Source: Agromyces sp. Leaf222 (GTDB lineage: Bacteria > Actinomycetota > Actinomycetes > Actinomycetales > Microbacteriaceae). Taken from it: 64,000 nucleotides of DNA. Positions 33,472 to 42,367 of this stretch are shown here, piece by piece (position 1 is the stretch's first letter; each line of letters begins with the position of its first letter). The position numbers were made by a program, and so were the translations under genes. The notes under the pieces are model-generated. The model had not been told where the DNA came from. It worked only from the letters and a program-made list of their open reading frames with translations, and made no database searches. The stretch is taken from NCBI RefSeq assembly GCF_001421565.1, contig NZ_LMKQ01000001.1, positions 2,350,605 to 2,414,604 on the forward strand, read 5' to 3'.

Positions 33472-36400
33472 TCAGGCGATACCCGGGAGCAGGCGAATTC
33501 GGAACGAACCCGACGCGTGCACCCCATCCGCACCGGTCTTCGACACGGCGGGATCCACCCAGTCGAAGGAACCGCTGACCGGATAGATGCGTTCGGCGAG
33601 CACGGCCAACTGGACGTCCGGGCGCGGTGCGAACACCTCGAACGCCTGCAGGCGCATCGCGCTCCCGGCCGACCACCGGTGCGAGCGACCGGTCACGGAG
33701 ATCGTGAGCTCGTGGTCACCGTCGTTCAGGTCTTGCGCGCTGAAAAGTGTGTGGCCGGAGCAGTCCACCGGGGAGAAGAGGTCGACTCCGCTGGCAACCT
33801 CGACCCCGTCGAGCTCGATGTCGACGACACCGAGGTCTGGGCCGAGCGCGCCGAGGCAGTCGATCGCCGATCCGGAGAACCTCACGGTGGCGGTGGCACC
33901 GGCGTCGTCGGTTCGGTGGTCCACGAGGCCGACGGTGCCCTGATTGAGGCCCCCCGCCACTTCGCGGTACTCCCAGGCCCCGCTGAGCGAGACGTCAGGG
34001 TTGTCGGGCCTGATCACCCGCCGCGCAGGGAACAGTCGGGTGTGCTGCGAGCCGTCGCCGAGGTACTCGATGCCCGCACCGGACGCGTCCGTGACCGTCT
34101 GGTTCCAGACCGTACTGCGTCCCGCGCGGAAGTCGCGACTCCAACTGTCGGGCACGGAGACGTCGATCGCACCGCTGGCAACCGCGTTCCAGCCGGGAGC
34201 CTCCTCGCCGATAGCCCTTCGATCGGCGCTGACCTCACGGTGCGCGGACCCGCGCGACCGACCCAGGAACCCATCGCCCGCGATTCCGAGCGGGGCCGAA
34301 GCGATCCATTTCGTCGAAATCGGCTCCGGCCCGAGGCCCATGGCCAGCCCCAGCTCAGAGCTGCGGCCGATGAGTGCTCCGGGCGCCGCGTCGAGGCGGT
34401 AGTCGACCGAGATGATCCCGGCCGAGTCGATGCGAGTGGTGGTGGTGACGGCAAGTGCGCCCGCAGTGCCGTCCACTCGGATCACGACGTCATCGGCTTC
34501 GGTGGAAGCCTCGACGCGATCCGCGCACCAGGCTTCGAGCTGAAGGCCGTCCGCCCAGGGCTCCCAACCCGAGGAGAGCACCACCCGGCCACCAGTCACG
34601 GCTGAGAGGAGGTGCCCCGTCCGGGCATCGATGTCGATCGAGAAGCCACGCCCCGTGATCGTGATCCGAGCATCGTCTCGAGACCATGACGGCGCGGGCC
34701 CGGTCGCAGGCAACGCGTCGATCCCGGCATCTCGGTCATCGAGCTCGAGCGTCCGCTCGTCGATGATCCGGCCCGACGCCCCCTCGACCCGCAGTGTCAA
34801 CGGCCCAATGCCGTCGAGCGCGCCCCGCAGCCGCACCGCGCCCGCCGAGGCCGGGGCGACGTTCGGAAGCGGCATCCGCACCTCGGATCCATCGGCCCTG
34901 CGCCAGACGAGGTCGAAGTCGGCGAGGCCGGTGCGGGAATGATGGTTCACGACCGGGATCTCGAGGTCGCTCCCATCTTCGCGAATCGAGCCGAACGCGA
35001 ATTGCACGGGTGAGAAGGCACTCCGCACGGCCCACCATTCGGGCTTGCGGCGACGCCAGATGTCGAGGATGCCCCACGGGCCGAACCCGACCGTTCCACC
35101 GGGGAGCGCGAACTGCTCGTCGATCCCCGACCAGATCGCGATGCCGAGTCCCCCGTCGGCAGCGTACAGGCGCACCATGAAGTCGTTCAGGCTCGCCGCC
35201 CAGTCGGCATGGATGCCAGGGTCCCGTCGCAGATCCCCCGACTGATAGACCGGCAGATGCACCACCTCGTCGTGCAGGACGGGCCGGCCCGTGGACCCGA
35301 GATCTTCGCCGTAGGCCGGATAGTGCGAACTGATGACGTGTTCGGGCCCGCCCGCAAAGCTCATGATGACCGGCCGAGACGGATCCGACTCGACGGCGAG
35401 CTCGAATGAACGCCGGAAGTTCTCGCCCCACGTGCTCTCATTGCCGATCGACCAGATGAGCACGCTGGGATGGTTGCGGTCGCGTTCGATCATCTCGGCG
35501 AGAGGTCCGAGGTACTCGGGCGCGAATCGCTCATCGTCCTGCGTCGCCGGCCACCCGAACTGCCCGGCCCAGCAGACACCGTTCTCGACCTCGACGTAGA
35601 TGCCCAGTTCATCCGCGGCATCCAGGAGCGCGGGATGCGGCGGATAGTGGGAGGTGCGGACGAAGTTGATGTTCGCGGCACGGAATCGTTCGAGGTCCTC
35701 GCGCTCGAGGGTGCCGTCGCTCGCTCGCCCGAGTCGCGGATGGATGTCGTGGCGGTTGATGCCGCGAAGCATCACCGGCACGTCGTTCACCACGAGCCGG
35801 TGGCCGTCAACCCGCACATCGCGGAATCCGATTCGCTGCCGATAGCGTGCGGACCCGACGACGAGCTCCAACTCGTACAGCGCCGGGGACTCGTCGCTCC
35901 AGAGTCGTGCGCCGGGCACGGCCGCGACGACGCGTGCGCTGCCGTCCGGAGCCGGAGTGACGGTGGCGGCGTCACCGAGGTAGACCTCGTCTCCATCAGG
36001 ATCGGTGAGCCGCAATCGCAGCTGCAGCCTTTCTGCAAGATGACCGTCCTCAGCGCCGGACCCGACGATCTGGAGGTCGAGTTCGAGCCGAGCGTTCCCG
36101 GCTCCGGCATCCTCGATCGGCGTCTGCACGTGCAGCATCGCGAGATGCGTCCGGGGCAGGACCACGACCGAGACCGGTCGCAGGATCCCGCCGACCGGAT
36201 GGAACGCGTAGTTGGATGCCGTCGAGACCGACTCGGACTGATCGGTGACACCGACCGCGATCAGGTTCGGCGAATCGGTGCGCACCAGATCGGTGACGTC
36301 GAACTCGAAACGCGTGAAGCCGCCGAGATGGGTGCCCGCAAGCACGCCGTTGACCCAGACCCGCGCGAACCCGTACACGCCATCGAAGCGGAGCACGATC

Positions 36401-36663
36401 CGGTGGTGAGCCGTCGGCCTCAGGTCGAGGCGCACCCGATACCCGAGTTCCACGTCGTGCCGGACGTCAAAGCCCTGCATCGCCGGCTCGCCGGGGACCG
36501 CGATCGGCCTCCATCCGGCGTCATCACCGTCAGGTCGCTCCCACCCGTCGGCGGGCTCGGGGTGGAAGGTCCACCCCTCGGACACCACCCGGATGGGGCG
36601 CTCGACGAGTTCGACCTGATGCGGCGTGGGAAGCAGGCGAGGGCGGGTGGGCGCGTTCAACAC
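33472..36663 (-). CDS. GH2 beta-galactosidase/beta-glycosidase
   Basis: 1063-residue family 2 hydrolase without signal peptide. The sugar-binding domain (VWVNGVLAGTHLGGFTRFEF), Ig-like domain, and barrel with GINRHDIHP and TSHYPPHPALLDAADELG are present. Acid/base Glu409 lies in SIGNES and nucleophile Glu466 in HDEVVHL. The C-terminal third has further beta-sandwich domains of the LacZ type (ITGRGFSIDIDARTGHLLSA). It would cut imported beta-galactosides released by the GH30 enzyme to galactose (inference; GH2 also includes glucuronidases and mannosidases). Confidence 0.88.
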   Translation of the reverse strand: MLNAPTRPRLLPTPHQVELVERPIRVVSEGWTFHPEPADGWERPDGDDAGWRPIAVPGEPAMQGFDVRHDVELGYRVRLDLRPTAHHRIVLRFDGVYGFARVWVNGVLAGTHLGGFTRFEFDVTDLVRTDSPNLIAVGVTDQSESVSTASNYAFHPVGGILRPVSVVVLPRTHLAMLHVQTPIEDAGAGNARLELDLQIVGSGAEDGHLAERLQLRLRLTDPDGDEVYLGDAATVTPAPDGSARVVAAVPGARLWSDESPALYELELVVGSARYRQRIGFRDVRVDGHRLVVNDVPVMLRGINRHDIHPRLGRASDGTLEREDLERFRAANINFVRTSHYPPHPALLDAADELGIYVEVENGVCWAGQFGWPATQDDERFAPEYLGPLAEMIERDRNHPSVLIWSIGNESTWGENFRRSFELAVESDPSRPVIMSFAGGPEHVISSHYPAYGEDLGSTGRPVLHDEVVHLPVYQSGDLRRDPGIHADWAASLNDFMVRLYAADGGLGIAIWSGIDEQFALPGGTVGFGPWGILDIWRRRKPEWWAVRSAFSPVQFAFGSIREDGSDLEIPVVNHHSRTGLADFDLVWRRADGSEVRMPLPNVAPASAGAVRLRGALDGIGPLTLRVEGASGRIIDERTLELDDRDAGIDALPATGPAPSWSRDDARITITGRGFSIDIDARTGHLLSAVTGGRVVLSSGWEPWADGLQLEAWCADRVEASTEADDVVIRVDGTAGALAVTTTTRIDSAGIISVDYRLDAAPGALIGRSSELGLAMGLGPEPISTKWIASAPLGIAGDGFLGRSRGSAHREVSADRRAIGEEAPGWNAVASGAIDVSVPDSWSRDFRAGRSTVWNQTVTDASGAGIEYLGDGSQHTRLFPARRVIRPDNPDVSLSGAWEYREVAGGLNQGTVGLVDHRTDDAGATATVRFSGSAIDCLGALGPDLGVVDIELDGVEVASGVDLFSPVDCSGHTLFSAQDLNDGDHELTISVTGRSHRWSAGSAMRLQAFEVFAPRPDVQLAVLAERIYPVSGSFDWVDPAVSKTGADGVHASGSFRIRLLPGIA

Positions 36664-36808
36664 GGCGATTCCTTTCGAGCTGTCGGGACCGCGCGTCGAT
36701 CGACGAGCGTGTGGGAACTTGCGCGACCCGACGCGGAACGGGAGTACATGACGAAGGATGGTTCATGGGCGGGCTTCTGGCAAAGTCCGGTCAGACAGGT
36801 TAAGTCGG

Positions 36809-36821
36809 TTTATAGTATAAA
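36809..36821. promoter_or_regulatory. Perfect palindrome TTTATA-G-TATAAA
   Basis: Thirteen-base palindrome in the gap between the divergent GH2 and SDR genes, preceded by GG as in the GH30 promoter region (GGTTTATA). It could be both -10 region and regulator site. Confidence 0.45.
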
Positions 36822-36879
36822 TAGATCCACGTGCTCCACGAGCACCAACGCCTCAAGATCGACCAGACAAGGGAATGAC

Positions 36880-37617
36880 ATGCGTCGAACTGTGCTCATC
36901 ACCGGGGCCGGACGAGGAATCGGCCGTGCCACGGCCCATGCCTTCGCGGCAGCCGGCGACTTCGTCGCCGTGACGGACCTCGACGCCGACGCCGCCGACG
37001 TCGTCGCGTCCGAGATCCGCGACGCCGGCGGCCATGCGTCCGGATCCCGACTCGACGTCGCCAGCGGAGCCGAGTGGGATCGCCTTGCCGACCGGCTCAG
37101 GTCCGACGGCACTCCCCCGGGCGTCATCGTGAACAATGCGTTCCTTCACCTTCCTGCACCGGCGCACGAGCTCGACGAGGAATCGTGGTCGCGCCAGATC
37201 GACGTCACCCTCTCCGGGGTGTGGCGTTCGATCCGCACGTTCCACGAGGACCTCGTCGCAGCGCGTGGCTCCATGGTCAACGTCGCCAGCGTTCACGCGC
37301 TTCTCGCCTGGCCCGGATACCCGGCCTATGCCGCGGCGAAGGGCGGGGTCGTCGCACTGACCAGGCAGCTCTCGTACGAGTACGCCCCCCACGTTCGCAT
37401 CAACGCCGTCCTTCCGGGTTCCATCGAGACTCGGGTGTGGGATGCCGCGGCAGAGGAAGGTCGGGCGGCCGCACTCCGGCAGGCGACGCTCGGGCGGATG
37501 GGGCGCCCGGAGGAGGTCGCCACGGTGATCCGCTTCCTCGCGAGCGACGAAGCCTCGTACGTGACCGGGGTCGCCCTGCCCGTCGACGGCGGTCAGACCA
37601 CCACGGTCGCCGGATGA
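36880..37617 (+). CDS. SDR oxidoreductase, probable aldose 1-dehydrogenase
   Basis: 245-residue SDR. TGAGRGIG is at residues 8-15, and an Asp ends beta-2 (VTDLDAD), suggesting NAD. NNAF replaces the structural NNAG. Ser of VNVASVHALLAW and YAAAK complete the site; the end is VTGVALPVDGGQ. RBS AAGGGAATGAC precedes ATG 36880. First gene of a tightly overlapping operon with a KDG-type kinase and KDPG-type aldolase, so oxidation of a hexose (galactose proposed) to its lactone is the most economical role. Confidence 0.85.
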   Translation: MRRTVLITGAGRGIGRATAHAFAAAGDFVAVTDLDADAADVVASEIRDAGGHASGSRLDVASGAEWDRLADRLRSDGTPPGVIVNNAFLHLPAPAHELDEESWSRQIDVTLSGVWRSIRTFHEDLVAARGSMVNVASVHALLAWPGYPAYAAAKGGVVALTRQLSYEYAPHVRINAVLPGSIETRVWDAAAEEGRAAALRQATLGRMGRPEEVATVIRFLASDEASYVTGVALPVDGGQTTTVAG

Positions 37618-38552
37618 GCGGCCGACTGTTCACCCTCGGCGAGGCGTTGGCCGTGATGCTCGCCGAGGACGCACCGTCCCCGGCAACCGCGACCCACTAT
37701 CGCAGGCTCGTTTCGGGAAGCGAGGTCAACGTGGCGACCGGGCTCGTTCGCATGGGCCACCGAGCGACCCTGGTCTCCCGTCTCGGAACGGACTCGCTCG
37801 GTGACGGCGTCGAGCTCGACCTGATGGGACTGGGCATCGACGCGCATCTCATTCGGACAGTCGAGCGCACGGGAGTCCTCGTTCGCGGTGCCAACGGCGA
37901 GGGCGCCATGCATCTGAGAGACCGGTCGGCTGCGACCACGCTCTCCCCGAGCGACGTCGATCAGGCCTGGCACGATGACGTCGACGCGGTGTTCGTCACC
38001 GGCATCACCACCTCCCGCTCCGAGACCGCGAGGGCCGCCGTTGAACGCACGGTCCAGCTTGCTCGTCGAGGTGACGCACTCGTCGTCGTCGATCCGAACC
38101 ATCGACCGGCACTCGGAACGGCTGAGAGCTTCCGTGACTCGCTCGCCGGGCTCCGCGGGCAGCTGGATGTCGCCCTCGGCGATCCCGAGGAGCTCGCGCT
38201 GCTGGCGGGCACGAGCGCCGAGCACGCGGTCGACGAACTCCATGCCTCCGGCGCATCATTGGTCGTCGTCAAGCACGGAGCGAACGGCGTTCGGGCGAGC
38301 GACGGCACGCGAATCCTGGCCGTGCCGAGCATGGCCCGCACGGTGCTCGACACCGTCGGTGCGGGCGACGCGTTCGCCGCCGGCCTGATCTCCGCGCTCA
38401 TCGAGGGACTTCCGCTCGAAGCGGCGTTGGCGCGTGGAACGAGGATCGCCGCATCCGTCGTCGAAACACTGGGCGACATCGACGGCATCCCGATGCGGGA
38501 CGACCGAACAGAGAAGGCGGAACGAATGCCGATCACGGAGACCACGCGATGA
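37614..38552 (+). CDS. PfkB family 2-keto-3-deoxy-sugar-acid kinase
   Basis: 312-residue ribokinase-family kinase. Substrate-side motif GSEVNVATGLVRMG and ATP/anion-hole motif DTVGAGDAFAAGLI (catalytic Asp in GAGD) are intact. ATG overlaps the SDR stop as ATGA, and its own stop overlaps the next start. Between a dehydrogenase and a KDPG-aldolase homologue, it fits 2-keto-3-deoxy-gluconate/galactonate kinase. Confidence 0.88.
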   Translation: MSGRLFTLGEALAVMLAEDAPSPATATHYRRLVSGSEVNVATGLVRMGHRATLVSRLGTDSLGDGVELDLMGLGIDAHLIRTVERTGVLVRGANGEGAMHLRDRSAATTLSPSDVDQAWHDDVDAVFVTGITTSRSETARAAVERTVQLARRGDALVVVDPNHRPALGTAESFRDSLAGLRGQLDVALGDPEELALLAGTSAEHAVDELHASGASLVVVKHGANGVRASDGTRILAVPSMARTVLDTVGAGDAFAAGLISALIEGLPLEAALARGTRIAASVVETLGDIDGIPMRDDRTEKAERMPITETTR

Positions 38553-39172
38553 GCGCCGCTGCCGCAATCCGCGAACAGGGCATCGTCGCGATCGTCCGGG
38601 CAGCCACCGCTGCTGCTGCGGCCGAGGATGTCCGCGCAGTACTCGCCGCGGGCCTCCGAGTGGTCGAGGTCTCGCTCGTCACGCCCGACGCGATCGAGGT
38701 CATCCGCGATATCGCCTCCGAGGTCGGGCCCGACGTCGCGATCGGTATCGGCACCGCACTGACGGCTGACGATGTCGACCGGGCTGTGTCGGCAGGTGCG
38801 TCCTTCGTGGTCGCGCCGACGGTGCATGAGCCCGTCATCCGTGCCGCGGTGGAGGCCGGCGTCACCGTGCTTCCCGGCGCCGCGACGCCGAGCGAAGCCC
38901 TGACGGCGATCGGCTGGGGCGCCCCCTTCGTCAAGCTCTTTCCGGCCTCACTCTGGACGCCGGCCGCGCTTCGCGACGTGCTGACTGCGCTCCCCCAGGT
39001 GCCCTTCGTCCCGACCGGAGGAATCTCGCTCGCGAACGTCGGCGATTGGATCAGTGCGGGAGCCGTCGCCGTAGGCGTCGGGAGCAGCATCACGAAGGCT
39101 GAAGACCCGGAACGGATCGCTCGCGAGTATCTCCAGCTGGTGTCCGCCGCAAGAGCCCAGAAGGTCGCCTGA
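38549..39172 (+). CDS. KDPG/KDPGal aldolase (Eda family)
   Basis: 207-residue class I aldolase splitting 2-keto-3-deoxy-6-phospho-hexonates to pyruvate and glyceraldehyde-3-phosphate. The Schiff-base Lys129 lies in FVKLFPAS; the catalytic Glu40 is in VVEVSLVTP; phosphate-binding glycine motifs PTGGIS and VGVGSS follow. Start overlaps the kinase stop (ATGA). With the IlvD-type dehydratase at 28697 this completes an Entner-Doudoroff-like route. Confidence 0.9.
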   Translation: MSAAAAIREQGIVAIVRAATAAAAAEDVRAVLAAGLRVVEVSLVTPDAIEVIRDIASEVGPDVAIGIGTALTADDVDRAVSAGASFVVAPTVHEPVIRAAVEAGVTVLPGAATPSEALTAIGWGAPFVKLFPASLWTPAALRDVLTALPQVPFVPTGGISLANVGDWISAGAVAVGVGSSITKAEDPERIAREYLQLVSAARAQKVA

Positions 39173-39239
39173 CCGTTGAACTGACGACAGGTGATACTGG
39201 ACGAGGTGGACTCAGCTGTCCAGTTGCGCGTGATTCCCG

Positions 39240-39431
39240 GCCCCGCCCGCCGAGCAGGCGAATGAACGAGCGGGCGGGGCGGGAGTTTTGGCCGGGTTGA
39301 CGCACGACGAAGCGAGGCCCTCCCGCGATTGAGAGGATGCCGTCGAGGCCGGCGTCGGCTCCTCTCAGCAGTGCGGGCGCAACCTTGCCGATCCCAGATG
39401 CTGAGCCGGTGATTGCGTATGTTCCGCGCAC
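39240..39431 (-). pseudogene. SDR remnant with intact start region
   Basis: A GTG at 39431 with AAGGAG upstream opens VRGTYAITGSASGIGK, the cofactor motif of a steroid/coniferyl-alcohol-dehydrogenase-like SDR. After ALLRGADA about 40 residues are missing and GLDGILSIAG resumes, then the sequence becomes unrelated Arg/Pro-rich text overlapping a terminator hairpin. It lies 47 bases after the esterase gene on the same strand, so an esterase-SDR operon was probably truncated. Confidence 0.6.
39241..39279 (+). terminator. 10-bp GC hairpin with following TTTT
   Basis: CCCCGCCCGC and GCGGGCGGGG arms, 19-nt loop, TTTT at 39286-39289, downstream of the kinase-aldolase operon. Confidence 0.6.
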
Positions 39432-39477
39432 GCGTGTCGTGTCTCCTTCGCGGTACTGCGGGCCGTGGCGAGCGGGT

Positions 39478-40440
39478 CTAGAGCGCAGCGAGCACTCGGC
39501 ATCGCTCCGCGAGGGTCCGGCGCGACACGTCGATCTCCACGCTGACGCGATCGTGACCGTGCGTGACGCCGGGCAGCACGTGAAGCTCGCACGAGATGCC
39601 GGCCGCATGAAGGCGCTGGGCGTAGCTGATCGATTCATCGCGGAAGATGTCGAGATCGCCGACCTCGATGTACGCCGGTGGCAGGCCGCCGAAATCGGTG
39701 AGCCGCGCGGGCGCCGCGATCGGCGACACGGTGTCGCCGCCGATGTCGGCTCCGAGTACGGCACTCCAGCAGGTCCAGTTGGAGTCCCAGTCCCAAGCGG
39801 CATATGGCGCGATGTTCGGGTCGGGAACCGTGGTGCGATCGTCGAGCATCGGGTAGATGAGGACCTGTTTCGCGAGCGTGATGCCCCGGTCTCGGGCGAG
39901 GATCGCCGCTCCTGCGGCCACACCGCCCCCGCCGCTGTCACCCATGACGGCGATGCGCTGCGGATCGATTCCAAACTCGTCGGCATGCTCGATGAGCCAC
40001 GCCATCGCGTCGACAGCATCGGTGGCCATCCCGGCACCCGGGTTCTCGGGAGCCAATCGGTAATCCACAGAGGCGAAGGGCACCTGGGATTGCTGCACGT
40101 AGTACCGCACGAGGCCGTCGTAGTGCTCCGCCTTTCCGGCGACCATGCCGCCGCCGTGCAGGTAAACGACTGCGGGCCGCAGCTCGCCGACCTTCGCAAC
40201 CTCTGGCTCGTACCATCGCACATCGAACCGTCCCTGCAGCGAGGAACTGATCGTGTGCTCTCTCACGGAGACGCCCGTCGACAGTGGCGCGGGACACGCG
40301 GGCATCGAACCATCGATCATGGCGCGCAGCGCGTGCACGTCGCCACGTGCCGGCGGACTGAAGTCTCCGAGGGATTGGAGGCTCTCGGCCAGGGCTCGGT
40401 ACATGGCGGCGATCTGTGGATCGAGCATCATCGTTGACAT
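39478..40440 (-). CDS. Alpha/beta hydrolase, HSL-type esterase
   Basis: 320-residue carboxylesterase of the hormone-sensitive-lipase group. The oxyanion motif HGGG is in VVYLHGGGMVAG, the nucleophile Ser in GDSGGGG, the acid in VGDLDIFRDE and the His in PGVTHGHD. No signal peptide. ATG 40440 is divergent from a TetR gene with a palindromic operator between, so likely repressed by it. An SDR remnant follows it. Substrate: a short-chain ester, otherwise unknown. Confidence 0.88.
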   Translation of the reverse strand: MSTMMLDPQIAAMYRALAESLQSLGDFSPPARGDVHALRAMIDGSMPACPAPLSTGVSVREHTISSSLQGRFDVRWYEPEVAKVGELRPAVVYLHGGGMVAGKAEHYDGLVRYYVQQSQVPFASVDYRLAPENPGAGMATDAVDAMAWLIEHADEFGIDPQRIAVMGDSGGGGVAAGAAILARDRGITLAKQVLIYPMLDDRTTVPDPNIAPYAAWDWDSNWTCWSAVLGADIGGDTVSPIAAPARLTDFGGLPPAYIEVGDLDIFRDESISYAQRLHAAGISCELHVLPGVTHGHDRVSVEIDVSRRTLAERCRVLAAL

Positions 40441-40479
40441 CTCGACGTCCTTTCAGCAGAGGTGGTTCGATCACACTAA

Positions 40480-40493
40480 CGGACATGTGTCCG
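40480..40493. promoter_or_regulatory. TetR-type operator CGGACA-TG-TGTCCG
   Basis: Fourteen-base palindrome in the 90-bp gap between the divergent esterase and tetR genes. Confidence 0.65.
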
Positions 40494-40530
40494 ATTGTCA
40501 TCCGATACGCTCGTGCTGAGGAGGCGAGCT

Positions 40531-41187
40531 ATGGGGTTGACAGGAATTCCACCCGCGGCATTCATGCGCGAAGGCGACCCGACCGACCCGAGGTCGATGC
40601 GGACGCGGAGTCAATTGCTCTCCGCATACGAGCGGCTCCTCGCATCCTCGAGTTCGCCCACGGTTGCCGACCTCGTGCGTGCGGCGGGGGTGAGCAGGAG
40701 TTCGTTCTACACCCATTTCGCGGGCATCGAGGAAGTGGGTGTCGCCGCCCTCCGTTCGATTCTCGATTCCTTCGACCCGGCCGACGACGAACGAGCGTCC
40801 AGAGGTCCGGGCGAGCCAGCAGCGGCGAGTTTCCAAGACCTCTTCAACCACCTCGCCGCACATCGGAACCTGTGCGTCGCAGTCCTGGTCTCCGACACGC
40901 AGATGCCCGCCCTCGCGGAGCTTCACTCCGCACTGGTGACGCACGTGACCAATGCGATCGAACGCTCGCCGGCCATGCCGCTCGGCTTCGACATCGACCG
41001 AGGCGCTCGGTTCCTCGTCGGCGGGATCCTCTCCCTGCTGCACGAGGACCTGCAGAACGGCGCGGACGTCGACGGAGCGGGCAAGCTCGTCTCGGCAATG
41101 CTCCCCGACTGGCTGGCACGCGACAGCCTGCTGGATGCACCACTGTCAGTGACACCGAGCAACGTCACGCCACCGGGCCGAAGTTGA
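40531..41187 (+). CDS. TetR/AcrR family regulator
   Basis: 218-residue regulator with a TetR-like HTH: RTRSQLLSAYERLLASSSSP, then TVADLVRAAGVSRSSFYTHF with 'F-x-G-I-E-E-V' after it. The C-terminal domain is of the TetR_C type with no recognised ligand motif. GGAGG lies about seven bases before ATG 40531, favouring it over an upstream TTG. It probably controls the divergent esterase gene and itself through 40480-40493. Confidence 0.85.
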   Translation: MGLTGIPPAAFMREGDPTDPRSMRTRSQLLSAYERLLASSSSPTVADLVRAAGVSRSSFYTHFAGIEEVGVAALRSILDSFDPADDERASRGPGEPAAASFQDLFNHLAAHRNLCVAVLVSDTQMPALAELHSALVTHVTNAIERSPAMPLGFDIDRGARFLVGGILSLLHEDLQNGADVDGAGKLVSAMLPDWLARDSLLDAPLSVTPSNVTPPGRS

Positions 41188-41518
41188 TCAGTCCGGTTGG
41201 CGCGCTCGCGAGAAGGTGCGAGGCGTCTGGGCCCCCGTAGGTTGACCCAGGTCACCTTTGAGCCGCGGGGCAAACTCGCCCCACCTGACGCCGGCACTGC
41301 GCGAATGCGCCTTGGGTAAACGTTCGATAAACGTGAATGCGGCCAAGCGATGCGATCGGCGCGCAAAGAAATCCTGATCAGGCGGCAATTGAGGTGCAGC
41401 CGGACTAGACCCGCGAATCAACTGGACTCGGGTTCAAGCTCCGAAATAGAACCCCGATCAGGCCGAATTCACGTGCACGGGAGGCGTCCAATACCTGACT
41501 AGACGACATTTCTGCGAG
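41188..41518. other. Left island flank, no gene seen
   Basis: No convincing gene. It contains three short related sites around CCTGATCAGG (41373-41382), CCCGATCAGG (41453-41462) and CCTGACTAGA (41494-41503), the last just before repeat unit A. Similar sites precede units B and C, so this looks like worn recombination-site DNA. Confidence 0.5.
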
Positions 41519-41713
41519 GTAGGGCGGACGGGACTTGAACCCGTGACCGATGGGTGTCGGCGGCGAAAACCCCGCCACCGGCAACCATCGCCCGACTTCG
41601 AGCGATCTGGATGTGATCAGGAACTTCTCGTGCGTTCAGTTCCGATAGGACCAGGCTACCCGCCTCGTTCTCGAACAATCTGGGAACAGTTCGAGCCGAA
41701 ATGTGGTGAATAC
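41519..41713 (-). repeat. Island repeat unit A (att-like, tRNA 3'-end-like)
   Basis: About 195 bp. Bases 41519-41554 read on the minus strand as a tRNA T-arm (ACGGG-TTCAAGT-CCCGT) plus acceptor strand, and are identical over 36 bases to unit C. A middle block near 41600 (GATCTGGATGTGATCAGGA) and an end block (GTGGTGAATAC) are shared with units B and C. No anticodon or D-arm, so not a working tRNA. Confidence 0.8.
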
Positions 41714-42367
41714 TCGCCCGCTCCTGACGGGTAGCCGCGATCGACCAGGCTAGCGCCTGGAGCGACCGCCTTTGCGGCCAACAACGGTCGAATGTCTTTG
41801 ATCCACACCGCCCACTCGAATAGCTTCGATTGGTACCACCCGTCATCAGGGTCTGTCCCGAACGTCGCCATTTCCGTTGCTGCCAGCAACTCAACTGCCC
41901 ACCCGAAGATGGGGTCTGGCAGGGCGACTATGTCTTCATACAACACCCAGTGCGACAGTCCCGGTGCGTCCGTGATCGAGGCGGTGGTTGGCGCATCAAA
42001 GTACAGCGCCTGGTGGAGCACTAAGCGTCGACCGCGGAAGGCGTTGCTCTCCGAGTAGACCGACCCGCCACCCTCCCGGGAAGTACCGCCTCTGACCGTT
42101 CAGCAGGTCGACCTCCAGATGGGCGCTCATGCTCGTCGGGTGGGAAACGAACTCTGCGTCGCGACTTTGCTCTAAATGTCTCTCAATACGGTACTGGCGA
42201 GCATGAATGGCCTTTGCAAGTACGACGAGTTGGTCAACCGGGGTGACTCGCATCGCTCGGAGGACCTCGGAATCGATAAGTCGACCACCATCGAAGTCTT
42301 CGACGACCGAGACCCCTCCCCACGCAATTCGAAGGTCGTCCTTGCGTAGTCCACTCGGCGCCTGCAC
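41656..42367 (-). pseudogene. Frameshifted gene of unknown function
   Basis: A GTG at 42367 opens a frame (QAPSGLRKDDLRIAWGGVSV...) that reads soundly to about 42065 (QRRYFPGGWRVG) and then turns nonsensical. A neighbouring frame continues from about 42060 (YSESNAFRGRRLVLHQALYF) through FGWAVELLAATEM to the end at 41656. Joined, the product would be about 235 residues. The C-terminus now runs into repeat unit A, so the original stop was probably replaced by recombination. No family recognised. A sequencing error or programmed shift cannot be excluded. Confidence 0.5.

Noticed and set aside
35470..36879. Long upstream in-frame extension of the 36880 SDR
   Set aside because: It covers the GH2 gene antisense and its promoter; the SDR motif starts eight codons after a well-placed ATG with ribosome site.
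39197..39223. Second terminator (CTGGAC...GTCCAG) after the aldolase gene
   Set aside because: Only a 6-bp stem with a 15-nt loop; the GC hairpin at 39241-39279 is a better candidate.
41519..41594. tRNA gene
   Set aside because: Only the T-arm and acceptor-like strand can be folded; there is no anticodon or D-arm here, at 43731 or at 56118.
41656..42367. Programmed ribosomal frameshift
   Set aside because: I see no slippery heptamer with a following stem near 42060; a simple mutation or sequencing error is more likely.
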